Below are positions 35,001 through 46,785 of a stretch of 64,000 nt of DNA, one piece after another. The stretch is from Daedaleopsis sinensis. Lineage: Eukaryota; Basidiomycota; Agaricomycetes; Polyporales; Polyporaceae. Location of the stretch: positions 930,001 through 994,000 of the forward strand of contig CM066303.1 in the NCBI GenBank assembly GCA_033807695.1, in the 5' to 3' direction. Numbering within the stretch: position 1 is the first letter of the stretch; every line of letters begins with the position of its first letter. A program made the translations under genes and the position numbers. The notes below the pieces were generated by a model. It searched no databases. It was not told the origin of the DNA and saw only the letters and a list, made by a program, of their open reading frames with translations.

Positions 35001-36318
35001 GAGGACCTCAAGCAGGACCACCCGATGGCGATACTTCTCACGGGCAAAATCGCCAGGAAGGTTGTGAAGCAGACGGTCAGTGCTCTCCTGCTCGATCCTG
35101 CTCCTTAGGACAGTTGCTCATTGCAGCGTCCATGCGTCTAGGTCATGACCACCGTGTACGGTGTCACGTACGTCGGCGCGCGCGACCAGATCGAGCGTCA
35201 GCTCAAGGACCGCGGTGACATTCCTCCGGAGATGTGCTGGACGGCATCGTCGTACCTCGCGAAGAAGGTGCTGGCGTCGATCGGGGATCTGTTCAGGGGC
35301 GCGAAGGAGATCCAGAACTGGCTCAATATGGTCGCGCGGCTGATTGCGAAGGCGATCCCGAACGACCGCCTCGTCGAGTCGCTGACGGAGACGCCAATGC
35401 GGAGCGGGAGAAAGCCCGCGAGTCAGGCACCGCGGTGGAAGAAGGAGCAGATGACGTCCGTTGTGTGGACGACACCGCTCGGCCTACCGATCGTGCAGCC
35501 GTACCGCGCGATCAAACGCAAGCAGGTGATGACCGCGATCCAGACGGTGTTCATCTCGGACCCGAACCTGCCGTCGACGGTGAACTCGCAGAAGCAGGCG
35601 AGCGCGTTCCCGCCGAACTTCATCCACAGCCTCGACGCGACGCACATGATGCTCACCGCCCTCGAATGCCGTGCGCAGGGCATCACGTTCGCGTCCGTGC
35701 ACGACTCGTACTGGACGCACCCGTGCGACATCGACCAGATGTCCGCCGTCATCCGCGACACGTTCATCGCGCTCCACTCGTCCAACGTGCTCAAGTGTCT
35801 GCTCGACGAGGTGAGTATAGCATAATCACAGCATTCCCTGTGGTCTGCGCAAAAAAGTAATAGCGGAAGCTGACGGTTTCGGTGTTTTTCAGTTTAAGGA
35901 GCGGTATGCGACCTACAAGGTGCCCCTCGTGTCGCTCCGCGGCCCGGCATTCAAGAAGCTCAACATCAAACCGGAAGCGCTCGGTCTGTCGAGCCAGGAC
36001 GTGGAGCTGCTCACTGAAGAGGGCGGCGAGGAAGAGCCGGAGCAGGAGACGGCCGCCGCCTCCGAAGATGACGAGGCGCTCGCGCTCGAGGCAGAGGCAG
36101 AGGCGGAGGCCGCGGGCGAGCTGGAAGAGGGGGCGCAGGCGAGGGTAGCGAAGCCAAGGAAGAAGCGCCTGTCGAAGAAGAAGTCTGCCAATGCGGAACA
36201 GCTCGAGGCGCACCTCGCGAGCATGTTCGTCAACCTCGTCGACGTCCTCCCGGACCTCCCTGAGAAGGGCAAGTTCGACGTGCAGCTGATCAAGCAGTCG
36301 CAGTACTTCTTCTCGTAG
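32017..36318 (+). CDS. rpo41: Mitochondrial DNA-directed RNA polymerase
   Basis: Single-subunit T7-like polymerase that transcribes the mitochondrial genome. Six exons: 32017-33274, 33318-33798, 33853-34412, 34465-35073, 35141-35811, 35893-36318. A matrix-targeting head (MIPLTRRNAARRAALVSYTR) is followed by a PPR-like N-terminal extension. The catalytic domain includes FPHNVDFRGRAYP, QDGTCNGLQHYA with the motif A Asp, RKVVKQTVMTTVYGVTYVGA (motif B Lys and Tyr) and ASVHDSYWTHP (motif C). The thumb/specificity insertions look normal. The C-terminal region carries an acidic insert rich in Glu and Ala (about 36010-36130) before a short conserved end finishing KQSQYFFS. Length is about 1,330 residues. 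Identity is not in doubt. Confidence 0.96.
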
Positions 36319-36822
36319 ACCTCCCTTCCCCTTCACATACCCCGCCCGTCCGCCTCACGCTCACACCACCGCGTCATGCTCCATCGTACATCGCACATGC
36401 TCTTGGGTAATCTCGCCGTACACTCGTCGTCTCTTTTCGCATCGCTTTCGCCGCACTGCCCGTCTACTCTCACAACGCCTCTCTGGAGTCTGCATACCAT
36501 GACACACCGTGATACACTCACTGCTCGACCGCCGACATTCATGTACCTTATGCGCATTATAGTCCTCCATACAGATACTCATAAACTACTTACATGCTCT
36601 AGATAGACACCACTACATCCTAAATACAACACCTCTCCGAGCACGATTAGCTTGCTCGTATGTACGGGCAGGACTCCTCCAAACTCTCGTTGGTAGAGAG
36701 CGTTTAGAGTTACGGGATATCCCGGTCACATAGTAAGTTTAAAGAGCTGTAGAGTGGCGCCCGGGTCTTGTTGCTTTCCATCCTCTACGACTGGCATAAA
36801 ACCTGTATCACCCACTTGAGTC
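36319..36822. other. Intergenic region upstream of CRN-like copy 2
   Basis: Holds the RPO41 3' flank and the probable promoter of copy 2. No gene is seen. Confidence 0.5.
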
Positions 36823-39800
36823 ATGAACACCCACGTCTCCGACGCTGAGCATAAGCGGGGCTATGACAACGAGAACCAGGCCGATCCGGCGAAGAAAGCA
36901 CGCCTTGAACCTGATGACTTTCACATCTCCTCTGGATCTCGCGATCTCCTCGAGGAATTCCTCAGATTCAACTACTCTGACCCTCCTTTTTTCCTCACGA
37001 CGTTCCTGTCTTTCCTACGCTCCCGTCCCTGTGGCTCCTCCTGGAGGATTTTCGCAACGACCGCAGAAGCCGAGGACTTCTTGAAGGAACACCGGGAGCT
37101 GAACGATCATATCACGAACTGGCACCTAGACGCTCTTCTTGCTGAAGGTGAGTATTCTGCTATTCAATACTGTGCGTGGTTGGAATACGATCCCAGAATG
37201 TCTGCGCATACGAACCATCCGAACCGTCGAGCATGGGAAGCAGTCAGCGATCGACAGAGATCTGTCTCCTACCTACGATAGCGACTGGCCTTCGCGGGCA
37301 AGAAGCGGAGCATATTCCCACAACATAATTATTCTGGGCACTGGAGGTATGGCATATATAACCTACTATAGCAGCCCTCACTACATTGCACCTCCCAGCC
37401 ACCCTCATCTCTTGGTACATGCCTTTCAAAGGGTCGCCAGATCCATTCTATAAGACAATCTGCCAGTATATGGGACGACGCGACAGTCTTTACAGCCGCT
37501 ATGAACGTTGTGCTGCGTTCACGCAGTCTTCAGGCACAGGCAAGTCGCGGATGAACGATGAGCTTGCGAAGAAGATAGTCTATATCCCAGTCAACCTGGG
37601 ACGGGCAGGTTCGTTTCGCTTACAGATAATTTTTTGTGCAGTGATACTAATGCTCAATTGTGATCTCGGACTAGCGTTTCCGCCGTCCGATCCGCATGCC
37701 CTCTCCTACTTCGAGTCGCAAACTTCGAAGTGGAAGTACAAAATCACGTCAACCGTTCAGTTGAGGGATCTACGGACGAGGACAGCTCACTGTTTTATGG
37801 AAGCGTTGCTCACCATTGCATATGATCGCTTGAAGCGGGTTGTAGAGGAGGTGGCGAATGTCGAAGAGAGTACGTCGTTTGCCCGATACCGGGAATCAGC
37901 TGATCATATCCAGGCTCAGGCGGTGACAGACTGCATACAATTGCGAGCCAATTCCGCGAGTTGATGAGCGAGGGCATGATATTTGATACGCACGGTCCTT
38001 ACCGGGTCAAATTCTATGAAGACGTACACGATAGAGCAATGCAGGTGAGTATAGAGAGTATGTTCTTGTTTTTTTCAATCCTAACACGACTGCGTCTTGG
38101 CCCCCTTCTCAGAACATGGAAACGACCAATGAACCTGACGATCCTAGCAAGACCAAGGAGGACATTGTGGATAAAGCCGCACAAGATTTGGTCAAGCTGC
38201 TTAGAATCCATAGCACCACCAGGTCCGATGAGCCACTTGTCATTATCTGCTTCGACGAGGCGCACACGCTCACCGATTTGTGTGCCGGTACATCTCTGTT
38301 CTTCGAGCTACCGCGTGTCCTTCGCATTATCGATCGGCTGCCGATCTTCACTCTCTTCGTGTCTACTACGGGGAGCGTTGAACAATCATCGTCAGCGTGG
38401 TTGATGGAAACGAGCCCCTTGACTATGCACGCTCAGCCCATCACCTTGACTCCACTTGACGTCTTGGCCAAGAAGTTCAACCCAGCGGGCAGATGGCGGT
38501 TGCAGAAAGTCGCTTCCACGCCTCACATGGTCCATCTCGGCCGTCCGTTGTGAGTTCCTCTATGTGATCCTTCTTGCGCTACCTCACTAAAGCATTCTCA
38601 GATTCGCTTCACGCTACGACGCGGGTGACAGAGAGATTCGGGAGGGCATCTTCAGCTTCGCTCTGACTAAGCTGTTGTGCTCCCATGACCACGACGTGTC
38701 TCGATTGGCCGTAGGGGAACGAGAAGGACTGCTAGCATGTCTTGGAGTCCGGATCCCGTTCGACTTCAAGCGGCGCGACACCTCACTGGAGCGCAGACTG
38801 GCCTCTCATCACATGCGGCTGTTGCTGCATGCTGCGCCCGGGTTCACCTCTGTGGTCACCGCATCTGCATCTGAGCCTGTGCTCGCTGAGGCGGCCTACC
38901 GATTTATGGGCCTGGAAAGGTGGCCGCACAAAGAGAAAAGAAACATTGCTATACAGCCGTACGATCTGCTTCACCATGCATTCACACAAACAGAAATCGA
39001 TCTCGGAACGAGGGGGGAGATCGTGGCTGCCGCATTGCTGATGGATGCGCGCGACCGTGCAATAACGGACGAAAGTTGGATGGAAGCACCGACTCCCGAG
39101 GTGACTGGGAGCACCTCGACCATCGACGCTCACGAAGCCGAGATTCGGGCTAAGGAGAACCGGGATGCGAGGAAGCGGATCATCACCGTCGAGCAGTTCC
39201 TCAGGGCGCTTCTAGGAGACGAGAAGTTCGCAACTCTCGGGGAGTGCAAACCTACCGTGTCCCGGCTCAGCGCCGACAAGCCGCTGAAGAAGGCGTTCGA
39301 GACGGCGAACATCTACTTCAACCATTTCATCAAAGTCGACGACTTCGCGGCCATGAACCAGGAATTTCTCCTGCTCGCCATCACTCGCGGCGGGGCTATC
39401 ATCTGTGCGGACACCTTCGGTGGCATCGACATCGTCGTCCCCCTGTTGCTCGGGACGGTCCTTGCGAAGGAGTTCGTGTCCGCGATCCTGGTCCAGGTGA
39501 AGAACAGCAAGGAGTACACGGCGACAGTGCGGCGGGCACTCTTTGCAGGCATGAACCCGTACGCGTGCGGCCTGTTCGATGCAGCGGTCATAGACGCACC
39601 GCCGGTGTTGCGCATGGTTTGTGCGCTCGCATCAGAACGGTCGAGCGTTGCGACTGTGACGCCCCCAGCCCGCAATCGCCGCTCGTCGAAGAAAGGAAAG
39701 GGCGACAAGTTCACGGCGTACGACCTCTGGTGCGCAGGCGCGGTCCACGAGACATTCAACGTGATCGATTCGACCGAGGAGAGGACCCTGGCCTCGCTCC

Positions 39801-40081
39801 TGTCCAATATGCGGGACCCCCACGACGTCTTCAGGAAGACGGACGAAGCGATGCGGCCGATGTTGCGGCAGATGCTGCCGTGCGCCTCGCCCGACCGAGA
39901 TCATTACGCTAACTGGGTCCACTCGGATGGCCCTGCGGACGCTGGCATGGGGTTCAAGACGGTCACGCTTGCAGAGGATGTGGACGAGGGGACGGAGTTC
40001 TTGGAGGCGCAGGCAGCGGCGGACAAGTACATCAATGAAAACAAGGATGGGTCTCCGGAAGTCCACCCAGTGTCGCTGTGA
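36823..40081 (+). CDS. CRN-like NTPase-nuclease protein, copy 2
   Basis: The most divergent of the four related genes here. It starts at 36823 (MNTHVSDAEHKRGYDNENQA), and the header again carries KR and KKARL. Exon 1 ends at 37147. Exon 2 is longer than in the other copies, with an insertion of about 75 nt (IDRDLSPTYDSDW region). The Walker A exon has SSGTGKSRMNDELAKK. The short intron is 33 nt (37609-37641), one base longer than in the others, with frame kept only by splicing. Walker B is LVIICFDEAHTLTD (about 38240-38280). The last exon reads RYDAGDREIREGIF, NQEFLLLAITRGGA, FGGIDIVVPLL and ILVQVKNS. The end (NENKDGSPEVHPVSL) differs from the other copies, and a dispersed repeat begins right after the stop. 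No disabling change is seen. Confidence 0.8.
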
Positions 40082-40795
40082 TGCAGTAAGTGCCCTGACC
40101 AAGGGCCCCGCACTGGATAACCGATGCTAATATCGAAGCTGCCGCACGTGGGGCTGAGCGAGATCGTCCGTGTATGTATCATACATCCGAGCGTAGAGAA
40201 GCGATATGGATTCTCTCGAGACCGCCGTGTCCTTCGAGTTCAACGTTCAAGCTCAAGTCCCATATCGCCTCTGCAGCCCGTGCGATACAGCCCTACTCAA
40301 GAGTCAGAAGGGAGATGCAGGGTCGTGGGCGCCGTATGCCTACTCACTCACCGAGTCACGACGCTGAAGAGGGCTCGCCGCGCTCCCTCCTCGTCCCGCC
40401 CCCGATCTCTCCGCTCTCTCTGCAGGATGCACCTCCTCGCCCACCAGACCTGGAGTTGTGCTCGTGAACGTGTGAGCCACTTTCTCGCCGGAGAACTTAG
40501 AGCCGTAGTCAACAGTCCCGCCGCATCGCCGTGGCGGTCCATGGACCGGCGTCCACTGGCAAGTGACAAGTCGGCGAGCCGTAAGCGGGCCATACGAGTC
40601 GCCTCCGAGGGCCGTGGGGTCTTCTTGCAGTACACAGTCACTGCCCCGGCCGTCTTGAGCTGATTAAGGACTTGAGCAACGAGCCTGTCGAGAGTCAATG
40701 CAGCACTGCGTGTGATGTAGTAAGTTGGCACGCCGACCTCGCTGTGTGGGGTCCGCCGATGTTCCACCTGTTGTTGCGCACCGCGTGCGCCGATC
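40082..40795 (+). repeat. Dispersed repeat of about 0.7 kb, inverted partner at 53035-53698
   Basis: From just after the copy 2 stop codon the sequence matches, in reverse complement, the DNA at 53035-53698. Matching blocks include CCGATGCTAATATCGAAG, GAGACCGCCGTGTCCTTC, TTCAACGTTCAAGCTCAAG and GTGTGGGGTCCGCCGA. By eye roughly four bases in five agree, with indels. Short open frames in both members (peptides such as SSSTFKLKSHIASAARAIQP) are shared because of the repeat. No transposase or terminal inverted repeat is seen. Confidence 0.75.
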
Positions 40796-41595
40796 CTGCA
40801 CGCCGACGTCCTGGAGGGTCTGCGCCGTCCGACCGCGTCGAGCTAAGACTCTTCTTCGTCTCTCCGGAAGGACGATGAGGACCTACTGAATGAGGGGATT
40901 AGCGGTCCTTTACCTAAGTCACGGTGTCCTCTCGCCTGCCAGTTGCGCGGAGATATCCTGGCGCTGCGCTCATGTGGCACACTAGCATGCAGTTTGTGGC
41001 GACTCGAATATGACTTGCTAGTGGAAAGTGGCTGGAAGTGCTCACCGGCACTTCCCCTCCTCGCACAGTCGCACTGACTCGGACACGAAGTCTAGTACTA
41101 AGTCTAATACTAGTGCCAATATGCATGCGGCACATGCGCGGCTGGCAGTGGCCATTTACAGTAGTAGCCTAGTATACTAGTAGTAACTTGGTGCCAGCAC
41201 ATTGAACTGACCTCAATATCGGGACAGCCGTCCTCCTCCCGTTCGATTGATAGTGTATAAGACCTGTACATCGTCTGCTTCCTGCCTAGGGCAGACAAGG
41301 GTAGAGGAGGAGGGGGCTTTGGAGAATTCAACGGGTCCGTGTTACGCACCCATGACTTACCGCGTGACATCCTCGTTTCCGCCTCGTTTCCTCCGTTAAT
41401 TGTTAGCTAACGTTGTCATGTAGACACCTCTACACTCCTCCTCTTCCTCCCAGGCTCTCAACTTCGACAGTCTCGGGCATCTGGCGCCCGTGTGCTACAA
41501 GATCAAGCGCGCTTATCATCGCTTACTTTTGTTCCTTTCCAACCACTACGACTCGTACCACGACAAGCAACAGATTGGCATCATCCTCTCGAGTC
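40796..41595. other. Intergenic region upstream of CRN-like copy 3
   Basis: No gene is seen. Near 41085-41195 there is a cluster of CTAGTA/TACTAG palindromic words. A stretch near 41133-41165 (GCAGTGGCCATTTACAGTA) resembles DNA at 52986-53015, so the dispersed repeat may continue after an insertion. Confidence 0.5.
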
Positions 41596-44500
41596 ATGGA
41601 CGTCTTCGATGCCGCGCAGAAGCGGCCGTATGACGACGATGATCAGGCAGATCAGGCCAAGAAAGCACGCCTTGACCCTATCTCTCAGTTCTCCGACGAT
41701 ACTCGCGATACTCTTCAAACGATCATCATGCACTTGGCCATTGAACCTGCTTTTTGCCTCATGACACTCCTCGATAACATACACCAGGATAAAAGTGGCT
41801 CCTCCTGGATCAGCCTTGACTCAAGTCAAGCCCGGGGTTTCTTGAACCAACACCGGCAGCTGATCGACTTGATCAAAAAACAGGACCTCAACGCTCTTCT
41901 TGCTGAAGGTGAGTACCCCAGTGCTCATCAATACTGTCCGTGGTCCGATTATCGTCCCAGATTGTCTGCGTACCCGGACCACTCCATCCGACAAGGAGCA
42001 GTCCGAAGGTATAGTATATATATCCTATCACAGCAGACGTCACTACATCTCGCCTCCCAGTGGCCCTCAGCTCTTGGAGCACGCCGTTCAAAGGGTCGTC
42101 AGATCCACTTTATACGACCATCTGCCAGTATATGGGACGAAGCGGCCACTATATCTTCAGCCGGCGCTACAAGAGTTGTGCTGCGTTCACGCAGTCTTCA
42201 GGCACAGGCAAGTCGCGAATGAACGACGAGCTTGCGAAGAAGATAGTCTATATCCCAGTCAACCTGGGTCGGGCAGGTTTGTTCCGCTTACAGATGATCT
42301 TTGTGCAGTGATATTGAAGCTCAATTGCAATCTCGAACTAGCGTTTCCGCCGTCCGATCCGCATGCCCTCTCCTACTTCGAGTCGCAAACTTCGAAGTGG
42401 AAGTACATGTCAACCGCTGAGTTGAGGAATCTACGGACGATGACAGCTCACTGTTTTATGGCAGCGTTGCTCACCATTGCGTATGATCGCTTGAAGCGGG
42501 TTGCGGAGGAGGTGGCGAATGTCGAAGAAAGTACGTCGTTTGCCCGGTACCAGGGATCAGCTGATCATATCCACCCTCAGGCGGTGATAGACTGCATATT
42601 ATCGCGAGCCGATTCCGCGAGAAGATGAGCGAGGGCATGACATTCACCCAGCACGGTCCTTACCGTGTCAAATTCTATCAAGACGTACACGATAGAGCAA
42701 TGCAGGTGAGTATAGAGTATGTTCTCGTTATCTCAATCTTCCAACATGACTGCGTCTCGGCCCCCTTTTCAGAACATGGAAACCGTGGAGGCCACGATCA
42801 ATACTCGCGAAGGACTTGGCGGTCCTACTCGTGAAGCCGCACTGTATCTGGTCGGGCTGCTTAGCCTCCATAGCACCACCAGGTCCGATGAGCCACTTGT
42901 CATCATTTGCTTCGACGAGGCGCACACGCTCACCGATATGTGTGCCGGTACGTCTCTGTTCTTCGAGCTACCGCGCGTTCTTCAAGTTACCGATCATCGG
43001 CCGATCTTCACTCTCTTCGTGTCTACTACGGGGAGCGTCGAACGATTACCCCCACCCCCAACCGTCGATCCGTCAGCGCGGTTGATGGACACGAGACGCA
43101 TAATGCCCGCTCCCATCACCTTGACTCCACTCGACGTCTTGGCCCAGAAATTCGACCCAGCGGGCAAATGGCCGTTGCAGAAAGTCGCTTCTACAGATCA
43201 CATGGTCCATCTCGGCCGTCCGCTGTGAGTCGGGCATGCCACATACGATCCCTCTTGCGCTGTCTAACCAGAGCCTGCTCAGATTCGCTTCACGCTACGA
43301 TGCGGGCGACAAAGAGATTCGGGAGGGCATCTTCCGCTTCGCTCTGACCAAGCTGCTGTGCTCGCATACCCGTGATCTGTTTCTATTGGCCGTAGTAGGG
43401 GAACGAGAAGGTCTGCTGGCCTGTCTAGGAGCCCGGATCCCGTTCGACTTCAAGCGGCGCGAGAACTCGCTGGAGCGCAGACTGGTCTCTCACCACATGC
43501 GGCTGTTGTTGCACGCTGCGCCCGGGTTCAATTCTGTGGCCACCGCGTCTGCTTCTGAGCCTGTGCTCGCTGAGGCGGCCTACCGGTTCATGAGTAAGAC
43601 AAGGTGGTCGCAGAAAGAGAACAGATACATGGCTATACAGCCATATAATTTACTTGACCATGCATTCACACAAACGGAAATCGATCTTGGAACGAGGGGG
43701 GAGATCGTGGCTGCCGCATTGCTGATGGATGCACGCGACCGTGCAACGACGTACAACAGTCGGACGGAAGCAGAGACGGCCAAGGCGACTGGGACCTCGG
43801 ATGAGATGACCGTTGATGCTCCCGAAGCCATGGCTCAGGCTATGGAGGAGCAGAACGTGAGGGAGCGCATCATCACCGTCGAGCAGTTCCTCAGGGCGCT
43901 TCTAGGAGACAAGAGGTTCGGAGAAATCGAAGAGTCCAAACCCACCGTGTTCCGATCCGGCGCCAACAAGCCGCTGAAGAAAGCGTTCGAGACAGCCAAC
44001 ATCTACTTCAACCATTTCATCAAAGTGGACAGCTTCGAGGTCATCAACCAGGAGTTCCTCCTGCTCGCCATCTCTCGCGGCGCGGCTATCATCTGTGCTA
44101 ACAACTTCGGTGGCATCGACATCGTCGTTCCCATGTTGGTCGGGACTGTCCTCGCGAAGGAGTTCGTGTCCGCGATCCTGGTCCAGGTGAAGAACAGCAG
44201 GGAGTACACGACGAATGTGCGGCGGGCACTCTTCGCGGCCATGAACCCATACGCGTGCGGCCTGTTCGATGCAGCAGTCACAGATGCGCCGCCGGTGTTG
44301 CGCATGGTTTGTGCGCTGGCGTCTAAGAAGTCCAGCGTTGTGATGCCACCCGCCCCTACTCGTCGCTCGTCGAGGGGAAAGGGAGATAAGTTCACGGCGT
44401 ACGACATCTGGTGCGCTGGCGCGTTCCACAATACATTCGACGTGATCGACCCGGCCGAGGAGGGGACCCTGGCCTCGCTCCTGCTCAACATGCGGGACCC

Positions 44501-44711
44501 CCGCGACGTGTTCAGGAGGACGGACAAAGCGCTTCACCCGACGTTGCGGCAGATGCTGCCAAGCACCGCGCCAGATCCAGACCATTACACCAACTGGGTC
44601 GAGGTTCTTGGGGACGCTAGCAAGCAGTTTAAGACGGTCACGGTTGCAGAGGATGTTGATGAGGGGGCGGAGCTCCTGCCAGAGGCGATGACAGCGGGGA
44701 ACACGCAATGA
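41596..44711 (+). CDS. CRN-like NTPase-nuclease protein, copy 3
   Basis: It starts at 41596 (MDVFDAAQKRPYDDDDQADQ), and an in-frame ATG at 41413 is judged too far upstream by comparison with the other copies. Exon 1 ends at 41908. The P-loop lies at 42201-42215 (GTGKS), the short intron at 42277-42308 (32 nt), Walker B FDEAH at 42911-42925, and the last intron at 43225-43282. Candidate nuclease residues: Glu 44052-44054, Asp in GGID at 44118-44120, and Gln-Val-Lys at 44184-44192. The middle (about 42000-43540) is almost identical to copies 1 and 4, and the 169-codon Walker B frame is identical to copy 1. After about 43545 the sequence diverges and has its own linker. It ends TAGNTQ at 44711. 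The open frame is intact after splicing. Confidence 0.8.
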
Positions 44712-46785
44712 GATGTCAACTTTCATGGAGCCCGATGTTTATCAAACGGTGAGTCGCCTCATCCAAGATTGATAGATGCCAACTACCATTCTGATTTGGC
44801 TCCAACCAGCCGTGGTGTGAGATGTCACCTTCCCTCAACCTCATCGCGCGATGCCTTGTCTTCAATCTGTACTGACGAGATGTGCCATACCGGGACCTCC
44901 TGTACCGGTAAACGTCCGGGACTCACCTGTATTATGTAGCTGTGAATATCACTATTCTCGTGAAGAAAACAGAAGTAACAGCGTGAACCGCGCAGGCAGG
45001 ACCAAAAATCCACGCTCACGTCCGATCGCGAACGGAAGGAAGTCCGAGCTAGCGTAGGAGAGGTGTGCTCGGGTGTGTCATTCGGCGGCATTGCGCCAGA
45101 AGCGGTCCGCCCACGACTCGAGGAGCTCGTCGCGCCGTCCAACTTGCAAGCAGCCCTTGCGGCCGGAGAAGCACGCCGTCCAGTCTCCAGAACGCGGTCG
45201 GGCGGCAGGTCTGCAGGACTGTACCGCAGCCCGGGGGTGTTTCCTACTGCGCTTCAGGGCGAGATTAAACGCGCGCGCGGCGTACGTACAGGCTGCCTGC
45301 TGCCATGAGTGCTAGTACTACTGGGACCCCAGAGCAGCAGCGCGTGCCGGCGGGTGCCAGTATACGTAAATGACCACAGCGTGTCCTACAGCTACAGCCG
45401 CCAGCGAGCTCTCAGCGGCAGCAGGACGTCGACGCGCGAGAAGTGGGCTGTCCGTCCACGAGTCGCCTCGTCGTGCGGCGTGCGGCGTGCGGTCCGGGCG
45501 GAAGCCTGGTCGCTGGTCAGTAGCCCGGGCAAGCCTTCAAGCCTTACTATGAAGCTAAAGGGCCTGCGCAGGAGTCGGGAAGGGGAGGGGAATTGATTAT
45601 GCATTATGGCACGCCCCTGCCGTCATGCGGAACCCGCGAGCGCGAGATGTGTGCAAGAAGACCGCCGCCGCCCCCGCTGCCGACGTTGTGGCCTGTGAGT
45701 ACTTGAGTACTCCAGTGTCCGAGTCGAATGCGGCCATACGCGTGTAGCTCGAGCGTCGAGGTCGCTGCAACTGTGCATCAGTTGCGTCGACAATGCAGAC
45801 ATTCCCGCGGGACTGGAGTCTAGGAGGCGACGCGGCCAGGAGCCACACTTGCAGAGTTGCAGAGGACGCGGACCTGGATGGGGATGTGGAGGCGGAGGCG
45901 GAGGCGGATGGGCAAGCCGAGGACCTGGATGACGATGCGGAGGCGGGTAGGCAAGCCGAGGACGACGAGGCCTAAGAAGTCGCCTCGTCCGAAGTCAGTT
46001 CCCCGGAAGCCGCCTCTACGCTTATGTCTTGAAAGTTGACGTTGAGTCTTGAAAGTTTACGTTGAGCCTCCGTCCCGCTGAAGCTGATGGGGCCGGGGCC
46101 GTGTACGCACGCCTGTCCGAGCCCACCCGTTGACGTTCTTCCCATTTTTTGGATGTCTCGTGTACCTTCACGCCCCTGCGATAGCATTGCCCGTTTATGC
46201 ACTGTGTGAGTTGACGAACACACCGCGTGCGCCCGCTTGAACATTGAAGGGCGTTTGACGAACTTTACTGAGCCTTGTGAGCCAGCATCATTGCCGGCCT
46301 CGCAGTATACCGCCGTCGACCAAACTCCCGAAACCCCAATAAAAAGCGAAGATCATCGCTAGCAGTGATTCGTCAACCGCTGCGAATAGCCGTACTGGGC
46401 TCGGCCGTGCGGGAGTCGCAGGCAGACTTGGATGCCTGGACTTGACTGATAGCAAGCCCGGTCAGAGCCTCAGACGTATCCAGTGTCAAGTAGCGCACCT
46501 GTGTCATTTCCAGCAGTCCATGCACCAAGCCTGATCTCGTACGGGACAGAACACCATGACTCACCGCAACGTGTGAGAAGGCTGCGCGCGATGCATGTCC
46601 GTCGACACCCGAGGCCGCATTTCAGCATCACATACACATACACGTACAAGACCTACTATTATATATACACATCCAGGCGCTCTCAGCAAGTTCACAGTGA
46701 CAGGGCAGAACGCTGCACAAAGAAGGTTCGTGGAGAGAGGGAGAGAGGGAGAGCGCAAGACAGCTGAGGGACAGCCGGGCGGCCC
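44712..46785. other. Gene-poor region, 2.1 kb
   Basis: No recognisable gene. Contents: overlapping GC-rich frames at 45.05-45.6 kb without family resemblance, and an imperfect GGAGGCGGAGGC-type repeat at 45880-45965 that would encode Glu/Asp/Ala. A 20-bp direct repeat (TCTTGAAAGTTGACGTTGAG type) occurs twice at 46026-46066. The right end is the H2A.Z 3' flank. Confidence 0.5.

Noticed and set aside
45060..45600. Several overlapping 60-95 codon frames
   Set aside because: High GC removes stops in all frames. No motif, signal or homology seen.
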